NCBI GenBank assembly: GCA_025934255.1
Contig: JAICYJ010000020.1
Coordinates: forward strand, 1 to 49,123
DNA: 49,123 bases
Source of the DNA: Thermoleophilia bacterium
GTDB lineage: Bacteria > Actinomycetota > Thermoleophilia > Gaiellales > JAICJC01
Direction of reading: 5' to 3'
Position 1 is the first letter of the stretch; every line of letters starts with the position of its first letter. The notes below the pieces were generated by a model. The model was not told the DNA's origin. It did not search any database and was given only the letters and a program-made list of their open reading frames with translations. Position numbers and translations under genes: made by a program. Below, piece after piece: positions 1 to 8,239 of this stretch.

Positions 1-931
1 CCTGCAGGCGCGACGCGACGACCCCACGCTGGCGCCGGTCGCGGTTGACGCCCGCGCACTGCAGCTGGCGGGGCTGCTGGCGATCGACGCGGCACCCGGG
101 TTTGAGCCCGTGACGCTCTCGCCGATTGCCCCGGCCGGCGTCAACACGGTGCTGGGCGGGCTCGATCAGAACCTGTCCCTCGCAACCGTCCGCGGCGGCG
201 AGGTGCTGGCCGACCCCACCACCAGCCTGGCCCTGGAGGTTGCTCTGCGGCGGCGCGCCGGCGAGCCCCCGGTGCGGCTCTGCTGGGTGGGACGGGTGCT
301 GCGTATGCAGCGGTTCGGCGGCGGCTGGAACCAGCACTTCGGCCTGTTCGGGCTGGTCAGCGCGGGGCGCCGGCAGCCCGACCACGGCTTCGGGCTGGCC
401 GCCCTGCACGAGCACATCGCGGTCCACCTGCGCGTGATCGCGGCCCTGGCGGCCGCCGGCCACGACGCCGGCCGTCCGGTGGTCGAGGTCAGCGACACGG
501 CGCTGCTGCGTGTGCTCTGCCGCGAGGCGCGGGTCGACCTGGACGACCTCGCCGACCAGGCCCGGGAAGACGATCTCGACCCCGAGCAGCTGCTGGCCGA
601 GTCGGGCGTGGCCGTGGAGCGGTTCGCCGAGCGGGTCGAGGGCGCCCGGCTGCTGGAGCTGGTGCGGGAGCGGGTGTACGGGCCGCTGCGGGAGCAGTTC
701 CCGGAAGCCCGGCTCGGCTTCCGCGTCGGCCGGCTGGCGGGGATCGGCTACTACAACGGCCTGCTCCTGAACATCGACGTCGAGCGCGACGGCCGCAGCC
801 TTTCCGTGGCCGACGGCGGCAGCACCGACTGGACGCAGCGTCTGTTGTCCGACCGGGCCGAGCGCCTGTTCACCAGCGGCATAGGCCTGGAACGGCTGAT
901 CCGCCTTAGCTCGTGCGGGCGACTTCCCTGA
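1..931 (+). CDS. HisRS/HisZ-like class II synthetase-fold protein (5' end outside window)
   Basis: The reading frame is open to the left edge (first complete codon at base 2), so the start lies outside the window; the GTG at 110 is internal. The protein resembles the catalytic core of histidyl-tRNA synthetase or the HisZ regulatory paralogue. A segment starting VRLCWVGRVLRMQRFGGG matches the motif 2 region, GIGYYNGLLLNIDV matches the 'GLDYYTG' block of HisRS, and SGIGLERLI near the C-terminus matches motif 3. The HisRS motif 2 pattern (FRxERP, then RxRQF) is eroded, so aminoacylation is doubtful. It could be HisZ, the ATP phosphoribosyltransferase regulatory subunit, but no his genes are visible. 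The last 26 bases overlap the end of infB convergently. Confidence 0.55.
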   Translation, partial: LQARRDDPTLAPVAVDARALQLAGLLAIDAAPGFEPVTLSPIAPAGVNTVLGGLDQNLSLATVRGGEVLADPTTSLALEVALRRRAGEPPVRLCWVGRVLRMQRFGGGWNQHFGLFGLVSAGRRQPDHGFGLAALHEHIAVHLRVIAALAAAGHDAGRPVVEVSDTALLRVLCREARVDLDDLADQAREDDLDPEQLLAESGVAVERFAERVEGARLLELVRERVYGPLREQFPEARLGFRVGRLAGIGYYNGLLLNIDVERDGRSLSVADGGSTDWTQRLLSDRAERLFTSGIGLERLIRLSSCGRLP

Positions 932-2987
932 CCGTGTAGACCTCGAGCACGTCGCCTTCCTTGACGTCGTTGTAGCCCTCGATCGTGAGGCCGCACTCGA
1001 ACCCCTGCTGCACCTCCCGGACGTCGTCCTGGACGCGTCGCAGCGTGGCGATGCGGCCGTCGTGGACGATCGCGCCGTCGCGCAGCAGCCGCACCTGGGC
1101 GCCGCGCTGGATGACGCCGCTCGTGACCATGCAGCCGGCGATCGTGCCCAGTCGCGACACCTTGAACGTCTGGCGCACCTCGGCCTCGCCCAGGATCTCC
1201 TCGACCTGCTCGGGAGCGAGCATGCCGATCAGCGCCTGCTGGATGTCCTCGGTCAGCTGGTAGATCACCTTGTACGTGCGGATGTCGACGCCCTCGCGCT
1301 CAGCCAGCGCCTTCGCCTCGGCGTTGGGGCGAACGTTGAAGCCGACCACGATCGCGTTGGACGCGGCGGCCAGGTTGATGTCCGAGGCGGTGATGCCGCC
1401 GACGCCGGAGTGGATCACGCTGACCGTCACCTCGGGGTGCTGGATCTTGGCGATCTCGCCCTCGGCGGCCTCGACCGAGCCCTGCACGTCGGCCTTGATG
1501 ATCAGGCCCAGCTCCTGCACCGCACCCTCCTGCACCGCGGAGAACAGATCCTCCAGGCTGACCGCCTTGTTGCGGCGGGCCAGCATCTCGGTGCGGATCC
1601 GCTGTGCGCGCTTCTGCGCCATCTGGCGGGCGATCCGGTCGTTCTCGACGACGTGGCAGAACTCGCCCGCCGGCGGCGGCTTGTCGAAGCCCAGGATCTC
1701 GACCGGGACGGCCGGCCCGGCCTCCTTGACGCGCTTGCCGTTGTGGTCGTTCAGCGCTTTCACGCGGCCCCAGGCGTCGCCGGCGACGACCGCGTCGCCC
1801 ACGCGCAGGGTTCCGCGCTGCACCAGCAGCGTCGCCACCGGCCCGCGGCCGACGTCCAGGCGCGACTCGATGATGACCCCGCTCGCCTCGGCGTTGGGGT
1901 TGGCCTTCAGCTCCAGCACGTCTGACTGCAGCAGCAGCATCTCGAGCAGTTGGTCGAGGTTCTCCTTGGCCTTGGCCGAGACGTCCACGAAGATCGTGTC
2001 TCCGCCCCACTCCTCCGGCTGCAGCCCGTGGTTGACCAGCTCACCGCGCACCCGCTCGGGGTTCGCGTCCTCCTTGTCGATCTTGTTGACGGCGACCACG
2101 ATGGGCACCGATGCCGCCTTGGCGTGGTCAATCGCCTCCACCGTCTGGGGCATCACGCCGTCGTCGGCGGCGACCACCAACACGGCCACATCGGTGACCT
2201 TTGCGCCGCGGGCGCGCATCGCCGTGAAGGCCTCGTGGCCGGGGGTGTCGAGGAAGGTGACCTTGCGGCCGCCGTCGACGTCGACCTGATAGGCGCCGAT
2301 GTGCTGCGTGATGCCGCCCGCCTCGGTCGAGACCACCGACGACTCGCGGATCGAGTCGAGCAGCGTGGTCTTGCCGTGGTCGACGTGGCCCATGATCGTG
2401 ACCACCGGCGGCCGCTGCTGGAGCGAGTCCTCGGGATCGTCGTAGACGACCTCCTCGTCCTCCTCGTCGGCCGTGTGCGCGATCGTGATCTCGCGGTCGA
2501 ACTCGAGGCCGATCAGCAGCACGTCGTCGTCGGACAGCGACACCGTCAGCGTCACCATCTGGCCCTCGGACATCATGTAGGCGATGATCTTGGCGGGGCT
2601 GATGCCGAGCTTCTCGGCCAGGTCCTTGACCGTCACTCCCGACTCGACCTTGACCGGCCCGGTCGGCACCTCCGGCTCGCGCTTGACCTCCGGGCGCGGC
2701 GCGCCGCGATCGCGGCGCTGACCGGGACGGCGGCCGGCCTGCGAGTCGATCACGACCCGACGGCGGCGGCCGGCCGTGGCTCCGCGCTGGGGGCGCGGCT
2801 GGCGGGCGGCCTGGCCGGGCTCCTGCGCGGGAACGGTGGCCTTGGCGCCGAACGCGCGGCGCACGTCGTCGTCGTCGATCAGGTCGTCCGTGCCCGAGGC
2901 GGTGCCGGCCGCGTCAAGCTTTTCCTTGACCTCAGCCTCCGTGACGCCCTGCTCGCGGGCGATGTCTGTGACCGTTCGTTTTGCCAT
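906..2987 (-). CDS. infB: Translation initiation factor IF-2
   Basis: GTPase that brings initiator tRNA to the 30S subunit and promotes subunit joining. The 693-aa protein has an IF2_N-type helical domain at residues 1-50, a short basic linker, and a second IF2_N-like domain near 115-170. The GTPase domain follows: P-loop GHVDHGKT at 200-207, then DTPGH and NKID. Domains II-IV complete the C-terminal half. The linker is short compared with many actinobacterial IF-2 proteins. The ATG start has a GAGG ribosome binding site that overlaps the ylxR stop. It is the last gene of the rimP-nusA-ylxR-infB operon. No rbfA or truB follows, and the 3' end collides with the convergent HisRS-like gene. Confidence 0.97.
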   Translation of the reverse strand: MAKRTVTDIAREQGVTEAEVKEKLDAAGTASGTDDLIDDDDVRRAFGAKATVPAQEPGQAARQPRPQRGATAGRRRRVVIDSQAGRRPGQRRDRGAPRPEVKREPEVPTGPVKVESGVTVKDLAEKLGISPAKIIAYMMSEGQMVTLTVSLSDDDVLLIGLEFDREITIAHTADEEDEEVVYDDPEDSLQQRPPVVTIMGHVDHGKTTLLDSIRESSVVSTEAGGITQHIGAYQVDVDGGRKVTFLDTPGHEAFTAMRARGAKVTDVAVLVVAADDGVMPQTVEAIDHAKAASVPIVVAVNKIDKEDANPERVRGELVNHGLQPEEWGGDTIFVDVSAKAKENLDQLLEMLLLQSDVLELKANPNAEASGVIIESRLDVGRGPVATLLVQRGTLRVGDAVVAGDAWGRVKALNDHNGKRVKEAGPAVPVEILGFDKPPPAGEFCHVVENDRIARQMAQKRAQRIRTEMLARRNKAVSLEDLFSAVQEGAVQELGLIIKADVQGSVEAAEGEIAKIQHPEVTVSVIHSGVGGITASDINLAAASNAIVVGFNVRPNAEAKALAEREGVDIRTYKVIYQLTEDIQQALIGMLAPEQVEEILGEAEVRQTFKVSRLGTIAGCMVTSGVIQRGAQVRLLRDGAIVHDGRIATLRRVQDDVREVQQGFECGLTIEGYNDVKEGDVLEVYTVREVARTS

Positions 2988-2994
2988 TCAGTCC

Positions 2995-3255
2995 TCAATT
3001 CTCCCAAACCGGCGGCCCCTGCTCAACCGGGATCCGCCGCTCGAGGCCGGCGGCGGCGCCCGATGGCGCCTTCAACCGCCTGGCCAACGCCCCCTTGCGT
3101 GTCCCCCGCGCCAGGCATTCCTGACCGGGACACAGGTAGGCGCCTCGCCCCGGCAGACGCTGGGCGGTGTCGACGACGATCATCTCGCCGTCGAGCACCA
3201 GCCGCAGCAGTTCGGCCTTGGGGCGCCGCCGGCCGCAGCCGGCGCACTGCCTGAT
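2995..3255 (-). CDS. ylxR: YlxR (DUF448) RNA-binding protein with no canonical start
   Basis: YlxR is a small nucleic-acid-binding protein normally encoded between nusA and infB, as here. The translated frame reads IRQCAGCGRRRPKAELLRLV, continues through LDGEMIVVD and GRGAYLCPGQECLARG, and ends in a basic helix; this is the family pattern, including the N-terminal CxxC. The only ATG/GTG/TTG in the frame is a GTG at 3198, which would remove the CxxC half. Upstream the frame stays open into nusA without a start codon. I placed the start at an ATC (3255) just after the nusA stop. This may be a rare start, an undetected frameshift or a sequencing error. The product is certain; the 5' end is not. 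Confidence 0.7.
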   Translation of the reverse strand: MRQCAGCGRRRPKAELLRLVLDGEMIVVDTAQRLPGRGAYLCPGQECLARGTRKGALARRLKAPSGAAAGLERRIPVEQGPPVWEN

Positions 3256-3263
3256 CGGATCGG

Positions 3264-4544
3264 CTACGACGCGGCCGCTCCCTCCTCCTTGGCGGCCAGC
3301 TCGCGATGAGCCGGCACGCCGCAGTACCGGCTTCCGTCGAGGGCCTGGTTGGGACAGCGCTTGCCGGACGACGTGACCGCGATGCAGCGGCCGGGGAACT
3401 CGTCCTCCTCGCCCTCCGCGCCGGTGTAGGGCACATCGGTGTCCTCGGCGTAGTGCTCGGTCTCGGACACGATGTCGATACGCCAGCCGGTCAGCCGGTG
3501 GGCGAGGCGGGCGTTCTGGCCCTCCTTGCCGATGGCCAGCGCCAGCTCGCCGTCCGGCACGACCACGGTGGCCTGCTGGGCGGCGTCGTCGACGTAGACC
3601 TCGCGCACCTTGGCGGGAGCCAGCGCCTTGGCGACGAACCTGGCCGGCTCGTCGTTCCAGGGGATGATGTCGATCTTCTCGCCGCGCAGCTCCGACACGA
3701 CCATGCGCACGCGCGAACCGCGCGGGCCGACGCAGGCGCCGACCGGGTCGACCCCCTGCACGCGCGACTCGACCGCGATCTTGGCGCGGTAGCCGGGCTC
3801 GCGGGCGACGGCGCGGATCGTGACCAGCCCGTCGGCGATCTCCGGCACCTCCAGCTCGAACAGCTGGCGGATCAGGTCGTCGCTGCGGCGCGAGAGCACC
3901 ACCTGCGGGCCCTTGCCCTCCGAGCGCACCTCGATGATCACGGCCTTGATGCGGCTGCCCTGCTCGTAGCGCTCGCCCGGCACCTTCTCCGAGCCGGGCA
4001 GGATCGCCTCCATCTTGCCCAGGTCGACGAACGCATAGCGGTTGTCGTCCTGCTGCACGATGCCGGTCACGATCTCGCCCACACGGTCGGCGTACTCGTC
4101 GTACATGATCGAGCGCTCGGCCTCATGGATGCGCTGGCGCAGCACCTGCTTGGCGGTCTGCCCGGCGATGCGGCTGAAGCCCTCGGGGGTAACGTCCACC
4201 ATCTGGGCAGGCTTGAACCAGGCCCATTCGATCTCGGGCTCGGGCTCCTCCTCGGGCTGCTCACCCTCGGCCAGCGGCGCGGCCGGCTCGACGACCTCCT
4301 CGACCTCCGGCGGCCGGTGGTGCGGATGCGCCTCCAGGTAGGACTCCCACGCCTCGGGGTTCACGGACCACACGACGTAGTCGCCGGATTCCCGGTCGAG
4401 GTCGACGCGCACCGGATGGCGGGCATCGGGCATCTTCTTGTAGGCCGCCAGCAGCGCTTCCTCGATCGCTGACAGCAGCGTCTCGGCCTCGATGCCGCGT
4501 TCCTTCTCGAGCGCCTTCACGCCCTCCAACAGTTCCTTGCTCAC
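3264..4544 (-). CDS. nusA: Transcription termination/antitermination factor NusA with Cys-rich tail
   Basis: NusA binds RNA polymerase and modulates pausing, termination and antitermination. The 426-aa product has the N-terminal polymerase-binding domain, with an acidic insertion around residues 85-100 rich in Glu and Pro. An S1 domain follows (GEIVTGIVQQDDNRYAFVDL), then two KH domains (VGACVGPRGSRVRMVV and ALAIGKEGQNARLA). The tail after about residue 385 carries a C-x9-C-x10-C-x4-H arrangement that looks like a small zinc-binding module, not part of the usual NusA core. The GTG start overlaps the rimP stop as GTGA, which suggests translational coupling. Confidence 0.95.
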   Translation of the reverse strand: MSKELLEGVKALEKERGIEAETLLSAIEEALLAAYKKMPDARHPVRVDLDRESGDYVVWSVNPEAWESYLEAHPHHRPPEVEEVVEPAAPLAEGEQPEEEPEPEIEWAWFKPAQMVDVTPEGFSRIAGQTAKQVLRQRIHEAERSIMYDEYADRVGEIVTGIVQQDDNRYAFVDLGKMEAILPGSEKVPGERYEQGSRIKAVIIEVRSEGKGPQVVLSRRSDDLIRQLFELEVPEIADGLVTIRAVAREPGYRAKIAVESRVQGVDPVGACVGPRGSRVRMVVSELRGEKIDIIPWNDEPARFVAKALAPAKVREVYVDDAAQQATVVVPDGELALAIGKEGQNARLAHRLTGWRIDIVSETEHYAEDTDVPYTGAEGEEDEFPGRCIAVTSSGKRCPNQALDGSRYCGVPAHRELAAKEEGAAAS

Positions 4545-4987
4545 CGGGTGCCTCCAGCCTGTTCCGCGACCAGATGCGCGCGCTGGATCGCCCCGTAGGG
4601 CAGACGGGCGCGCGCGCCGTCGAGGTCGATCTCGATCTCATCATCTCCTGCATCCGTCAGCGTGCCCGTGTACGACCGGCGCCCGTCGACCGCCTCGGCG
4701 GTGCGGACGTGCACGCGGCTGCCGGTGGCAGCACGGTAGTGGTCGGGCTTCACCAGCGGCCGCTCGATCCCGGGCGACGACACCTCGAGCGCGTAGCGGT
4801 CGCGCAGCGGGGAAAGCTCCCGGCTGACCCGCTCGCACAGGTCGAGGTCGACGGTCCCGTCGGGACGGTCGATGGTGACCCGCACGAGGCCCGGTGAGGG
4901 TTGCTCGGCGAGCAGCACCTCGACCTCCGGCACAGCCGTCCGAAGCGTCGTTTCGATCTGTTGCTGAAGCGCTGCTGAGCTTCCCAT
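4541..4987 (-). CDS. rimP: Ribosome maturation factor RimP
   Basis: RimP assists 30S subunit assembly and is the usual first gene of the nusA-infB operon. The 148-aa protein has the conserved block ALEVSSPGIERPL and the C-terminal SH3-like domain. The frame stays open far upstream, through the antisense of dtd, so the start was chosen at the ATG at 4987, preceded by a purine-rich AAAGGGGGG stretch at ribosome-binding distance. A GTG directly before it (4990) is also possible. The end overlaps the nusA start. Confidence 0.93.
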   Translation of the reverse strand: MGSSAALQQQIETTLRTAVPEVEVLLAEQPSPGLVRVTIDRPDGTVDLDLCERVSRELSPLRDRYALEVSSPGIERPLVKPDHYRAATGSRVHVRTAEAVDGRRSYTGTLTDAGDDEIEIDLDGARARLPYGAIQRAHLVAEQAGGTR

Positions 4988-5017
4988 CACACACCCCCCT
5001 TTGCGGGTTTGAGGGCG

Positions 5018-5043
5018 AAAAAAAGGTGGGTTCTCACCCACCT
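5018..5043 (-). terminator. Intrinsic terminator/attenuator in the rimP-nusA-infB leader
   Basis: On the minus strand a perfect 8-bp stem (AGGTGGGT/ACCCACCT) with a 4-base GAGA loop is followed directly by seven T residues, then 30 bases to the rimP start. It sits between any promoter near 5045-5120 and rimP, so it can prematurely stop transcripts of the nusA operon. It could also stop antisense readthrough from the minus-strand TPR gene across dtd. Confidence 0.8.
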
Positions 5044-5119
5044 CGCCGGACGCCCGAATCACACTGACAGTGCCTGAAGGATAGCAGGGAGTTCCTCCAC
5101 CGGGGTGAATCGGAAAGCC

Positions 5120-5560
5120 GTGAGAGCGCTCTTGCAACGGGTATCGGAGGCCTCGGTCGAGGTCAGTGGCGAGCGGATCGCCGAGATCGGCCCGGGCCTG
5201 CTGGCGCTGGTCGCGGCGGGAACCGGCGATAGCGACCAGGACGCCCGCCGGCTGGCCGAAAAGATCGCCCGCCTGCGCATCTTCGGGGACGACCAGGGCC
5301 GCATGAACCGCTCGGTGATCGACGTGGCCGGCAGCGTGCTGTGCGTGTCGCAGTTCACGCTCTACGCGGACGTCACGCGCGGCAACCGGCCGGGCTTCAC
5401 CGCCGCTGCGCCGCCTGACGAGGGGCGCGCGCTGGTGGACGCGGTGGCCGACCAGCTGCGGCTGTCCGGCCTGGAGGTGCAGACCGGCCGTTTCGGCGCG
5501 CACATGCGCGTCTCGCTCGTGAACGACGGCCCGGTCACGATCTGGCTCGACACCATTTAG
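5120..5560 (+). CDS. dtd: D-aminoacyl-tRNA deacylase
   Basis: Dtd hydrolyses D-amino acids, and glycine wrongly attached to tRNA-Ala, from tRNA, protecting translation from mischarging. The 146-aa protein starts [15 protein letters not shown], has SQFT at 77-80 and the NDGPVT segment with the Gly-Pro chirality-selecting motif at 135-140, and is of normal length. An in-frame start at 5105 exists, but the family begins at the MRALLQRV position, so the GTG at 5120 was chosen. It is divergent from rimP and overlaps the end of the TPR gene by 4 bases convergently. Confidence 0.95.
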   Translation: MRALLQRVSEASVEVSGERIAEIGPGLLALVAAGTGDSDQDARRLAEKIARLRIFGDDQGRMNRSVIDVAGSVLCVSQFTLYADVTRGNRPGFTAAAPPDEGRALVDAVADQLRLSGLEVQTGRFGAHMRVSLVNDGPVTIWLDTI

Positions 5561-5916
5561 GCGCTTAGCTTGTCCACTGCCTCGCGGTAGTAGTCGACCT
5601 CCGGCCGCAGCCACAGCGCCATCTTGTAGTGGCCGGCCGCCAGGCCGTTCTCGCCCATCCGCGACAGGCAGCGCCCCATGCAGTAGTGCGCGTAGTCGTT
5701 GGCCGGCGCCGTGTCCAGGATGTAGTCGAACTCGGCCGCCGCCTCGCGGTAGCGGTGCAGGCGCAGGTAGGCCAGGCCCAGCGCCTCGCGGATCGACGCC
5801 TTGTCCGGCTCGCGCCGCTTCGCCTTCTCGAGCGAGACGGTGGCCTGCGCGTTGTCACCGCGCTGCAGGTGCGCCCGTCCCCGCTGGAACAGCTCGTATG
5901 TCTCGTCCTGGGCCAT
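5557..5916 (-). CDS. Small TPR-repeat protein
   Basis: A 119-aa cytoplasmic protein made almost entirely of tetratricopeptide-like helical pairs: [20 protein letters not shown], then [20 protein letters not shown], then [19 protein letters not shown]. Such proteins act as protein-interaction scaffolds; the partner is unknown. The frame is open further upstream, but the ATG at 5916 ([11 protein letters not shown]) is where repeat-like sequence begins. It is separated by 46 bases from the transglutaminase gene upstream on the same strand and may be read through from that operon. Confidence 0.8.
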   Translation of the reverse strand: MAQDETYELFQRGRAHLQRGDNAQATVSLEKAKRREPDKASIREALGLAYLRLHRYREAAAEFDYILDTAPANDYAHYCMGRCLSRMGENGLAAGHYKMALWLRPEVDYYREAVDKLSA

Positions 5917-5962
5917 TCCCTCACGATAGCGTCGCGTGCAAGCCCCGCTCACGCCGGCCTGG

Positions 5963-8239
5963 CTAGTCGAGATGCGTTGTCTGGGCGAGCATCGATCGCA
6001 GCCGCAGCGAGCCCATGGCGCGGTCGCGCAGGTCGATGCTCTTGCGCAGGTCGCGGCGGATCCGGCGCAGCGCCGGCCGCACCTCGTGCCCGGCACGAGC
6101 GGCGATCTGGGGCGGCGCGTAGCGAGCGGCGCTGCCGGCCGTGGCCAGCGGCGACGCGTCCACGCCCCAGGTGTGCTCGACTAGCCCGGCCAGCTCCTCG
6201 AAGGTGGCGTTCGCATTCACCCTCACGCCCTGGTCGCCGATGTAGGTGGCCAGCTCGTGGTAGGCGGCCGAGGCCTGTCCCCGCGGGCCGCGCCGCAGGT
6301 AGCGCCAGCGCACGGCGACCAGCTTCACCGCCGCCAGCACCGCGATCAGGATTGCCGCCGCTGAGATCGCCCACAGGAAGAAGCTGTGGCCACCCGGCCG
6401 CGCTGCCACGACACCCGGGGCGCCCCCGCCGCTGGAGCCGTGGCCGTGTCTGGGGTTGGGGACATGCGGCCCGGCGGCGCCCACCAGCCGCCGCCGCAGC
6501 TGGTGGCTCTGGATGCCGAACTGGCTGGCGTTCTTCTGGTCGCCGATCGACCTCACCCAGCTGGCGTTGGTGGTGGAGGCCTGCACCTCCGGCAGGTTCC
6601 GCGTGGGGGTCGGCTCGAACGGGATCCAGCCGTACCTCGGGAAGTAGGCCTCGACCCACGCGTGCGCGTCGCGGTCGGTGACCTTGTAGCCGGTCTGGGT
6701 CTGCGAACCCTCGGTGAACCCGTAGGCGACCCGGGCCGGGATGCCGTGCAGGCGCAGCACCAGCGCCATCGAACCGGAGTACATCTGGCAGTAGCCGCGG
6801 TGGGAGTGCAGCATGAAGTACGCCAGCACCGGGCCCGGACCCACCGGCGGCGTCTGGTCGTAGTGGAACTGCTTGCCGTGGAAGTACGACTCGAGCGCGA
6901 CCACCGCGCCGTACTCGCTGGTGCCGGGCTCATCCGCCCCGGACGCATGCCAGGCCTGATTGCTGGCCGCGACCAGCCGGCTGTCGATCGGCACCAGCAC
7001 GCGCTTCTTCGTGGTGCTGCCCCACACGGGGATCGCCGCGTGGTTCACGACCACCGCCTGCGCGACCGACGCCGGGAACGCGTTTCCGACCTCTGCCAGC
7101 TGCTTCGGCTTGGGGTTGGGCGAGTAGGCCCTCACGGTGTAGGTGGCGCCGCGGGGCAGGTCGCCGGTCGCGATCACGCTGCCGTCGGTGGTGAGGCTGG
7201 CGTCGATCGGCGAGGCGAGGCTGTAGCGGAGCGGCTGCCCGGTCGAGAGCAGCCGAAAATCGGCCAGCGCCTCCACGGTGAACCCGACCTGCGTGATGTC
7301 GGACGGGCTGTCTGGGTGAAGCTCCTTGGAGGACTCCTCGGAGGTCGGGATCCCGATCGCGTCGGTGGCGTGGTAGTTGGCCTGCGTGGCCGGCGACGAG
7401 ACCCAGTGGGTGCCGTCAAAGACGGTCAGCACGCCGGCCTTCCAGTAGTGCGGATGGGCCGACTGCACCTGGAACACCGTCGTGGTCTGCTTCGGCCAGT
7501 GCAGCGGCCCGTAGTCCTGGTTCCAGACGTAGCCGACGCTGACCTGGGGGCCGTTGCCGGCCAGCGGGTTCCAGTGGCGCCAGTCGAACAGGGCGCCCTT
7601 GGCCACTCCCGGGGCCGATCCGACCACCAGCCCGGCCACGACCGTCGCCACCGCGAGCACCGACAGCTGGCCGAGCGCGCCGCCGCCCAGCGGCACGCGG
7701 CGCTGGCAGACGGCCAGGATCGCGAGCGCCAGCAGCAGGAAGATGGCCGCCCGTAGGCCGGCGCTGCCCATCCCCACCGCCGTGCTCGGGATGGCGTACA
7801 ACGCGAACGCGCAGGCCAGGGCGGCGAGTGCGAAGCGGCCGTCGATCAGCAGCCAGGCAAACACGGCCATCAGCGCGAAGAAGCACAGATCCACGAGTCC
7901 CGAGGTCGTCGCAAACCGGCTCGGGTCAAACGGCGTCGAGGTCTCGAACCAGTTCTTGGCGCCGTCGTGCAGCCCCGACACGATCCGCACCGGGTACAGC
8001 TGGTGGCCGCGATCCCACGGCAGGTAGGCGAAGGCCCGCCAGATCGCGATCATCGTGACCACCACGGCCGCGCCGATCGCGAGCCGACGCCGTCCCAGCC
8101 CGGCGATGATGGCCGGCACGGCCGCCAGCGCGGCCAGCAGCGCCAGCTCGCCGGGCGACGGCGTCGGGCGCTCGAGCTGCTGCCAGTGCCAGCCGCTGAA
8201 CAGGGCCACCGCCACCAGCACCCAGATCCGCTCAGCCAA
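5963..8239 (-). CDS. TgpA-like membrane transglutaminase
   Basis: A 758-aa membrane protein. The first 220 residues contain several hydrophobic segments (DUF3488/TgpA-type N-terminus). An extracellular transglutaminase-like domain follows, with the catalytic Cys in HRGYCQMYSG, the His in DRDAHAWVEAYF and the acidic FEPTP segment. A single membrane segment (FFLWAISAAAILIAVLAAV) precedes a DUF4129-like cytoplasmic tail. The TTG start at 8239 overlaps the DUF58 stop by 8 bases and has a GGAGG sequence about 8 bases upstream. With moxR and DUF58 it forms the common trio thought to process or assemble envelope proteins. The substrate is unknown. Confidence 0.88.
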   Translation of the reverse strand: MAERIWVLVAVALFSGWHWQQLERPTPSPGELALLAALAAVPAIIAGLGRRRLAIGAAVVVTMIAIWRAFAYLPWDRGHQLYPVRIVSGLHDGAKNWFETSTPFDPSRFATTSGLVDLCFFALMAVFAWLLIDGRFALAALACAFALYAIPSTAVGMGSAGLRAAIFLLLALAILAVCQRRVPLGGGALGQLSVLAVATVVAGLVVGSAPGVAKGALFDWRHWNPLAGNGPQVSVGYVWNQDYGPLHWPKQTTTVFQVQSAHPHYWKAGVLTVFDGTHWVSSPATQANYHATDAIGIPTSEESSKELHPDSPSDITQVGFTVEALADFRLLSTGQPLRYSLASPIDASLTTDGSVIATGDLPRGATYTVRAYSPNPKPKQLAEVGNAFPASVAQAVVVNHAAIPVWGSTTKKRVLVPIDSRLVAASNQAWHASGADEPGTSEYGAVVALESYFHGKQFHYDQTPPVGPGPVLAYFMLHSHRGYCQMYSGSMALVLRLHGIPARVAYGFTEGSQTQTGYKVTDRDAHAWVEAYFPRYGWIPFEPTPTRNLPEVQASTTNASWVRSIGDQKNASQFGIQSHQLRRRLVGAAGPHVPNPRHGHGSSGGGAPGVVAARPGGHSFFLWAISAAAILIAVLAAVKLVAVRWRYLRRGPRGQASAAYHELATYIGDQGVRVNANATFEELAGLVEHTWGVDASPLATAGSAARYAPPQIAARAGHEVRPALRRIRRDLRKSIDLRDRAMGSLRLRSMLAQTTHLD

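Noticed and set aside
1062..4472. Long plus-strand frames opposite infB and nusA (up to 434 codons)
   Set aside because: They are antisense shadows of high-GC genes; their translations are Asp/His/Arg/Val-rich with no family pattern, while the minus-strand genes are certain.
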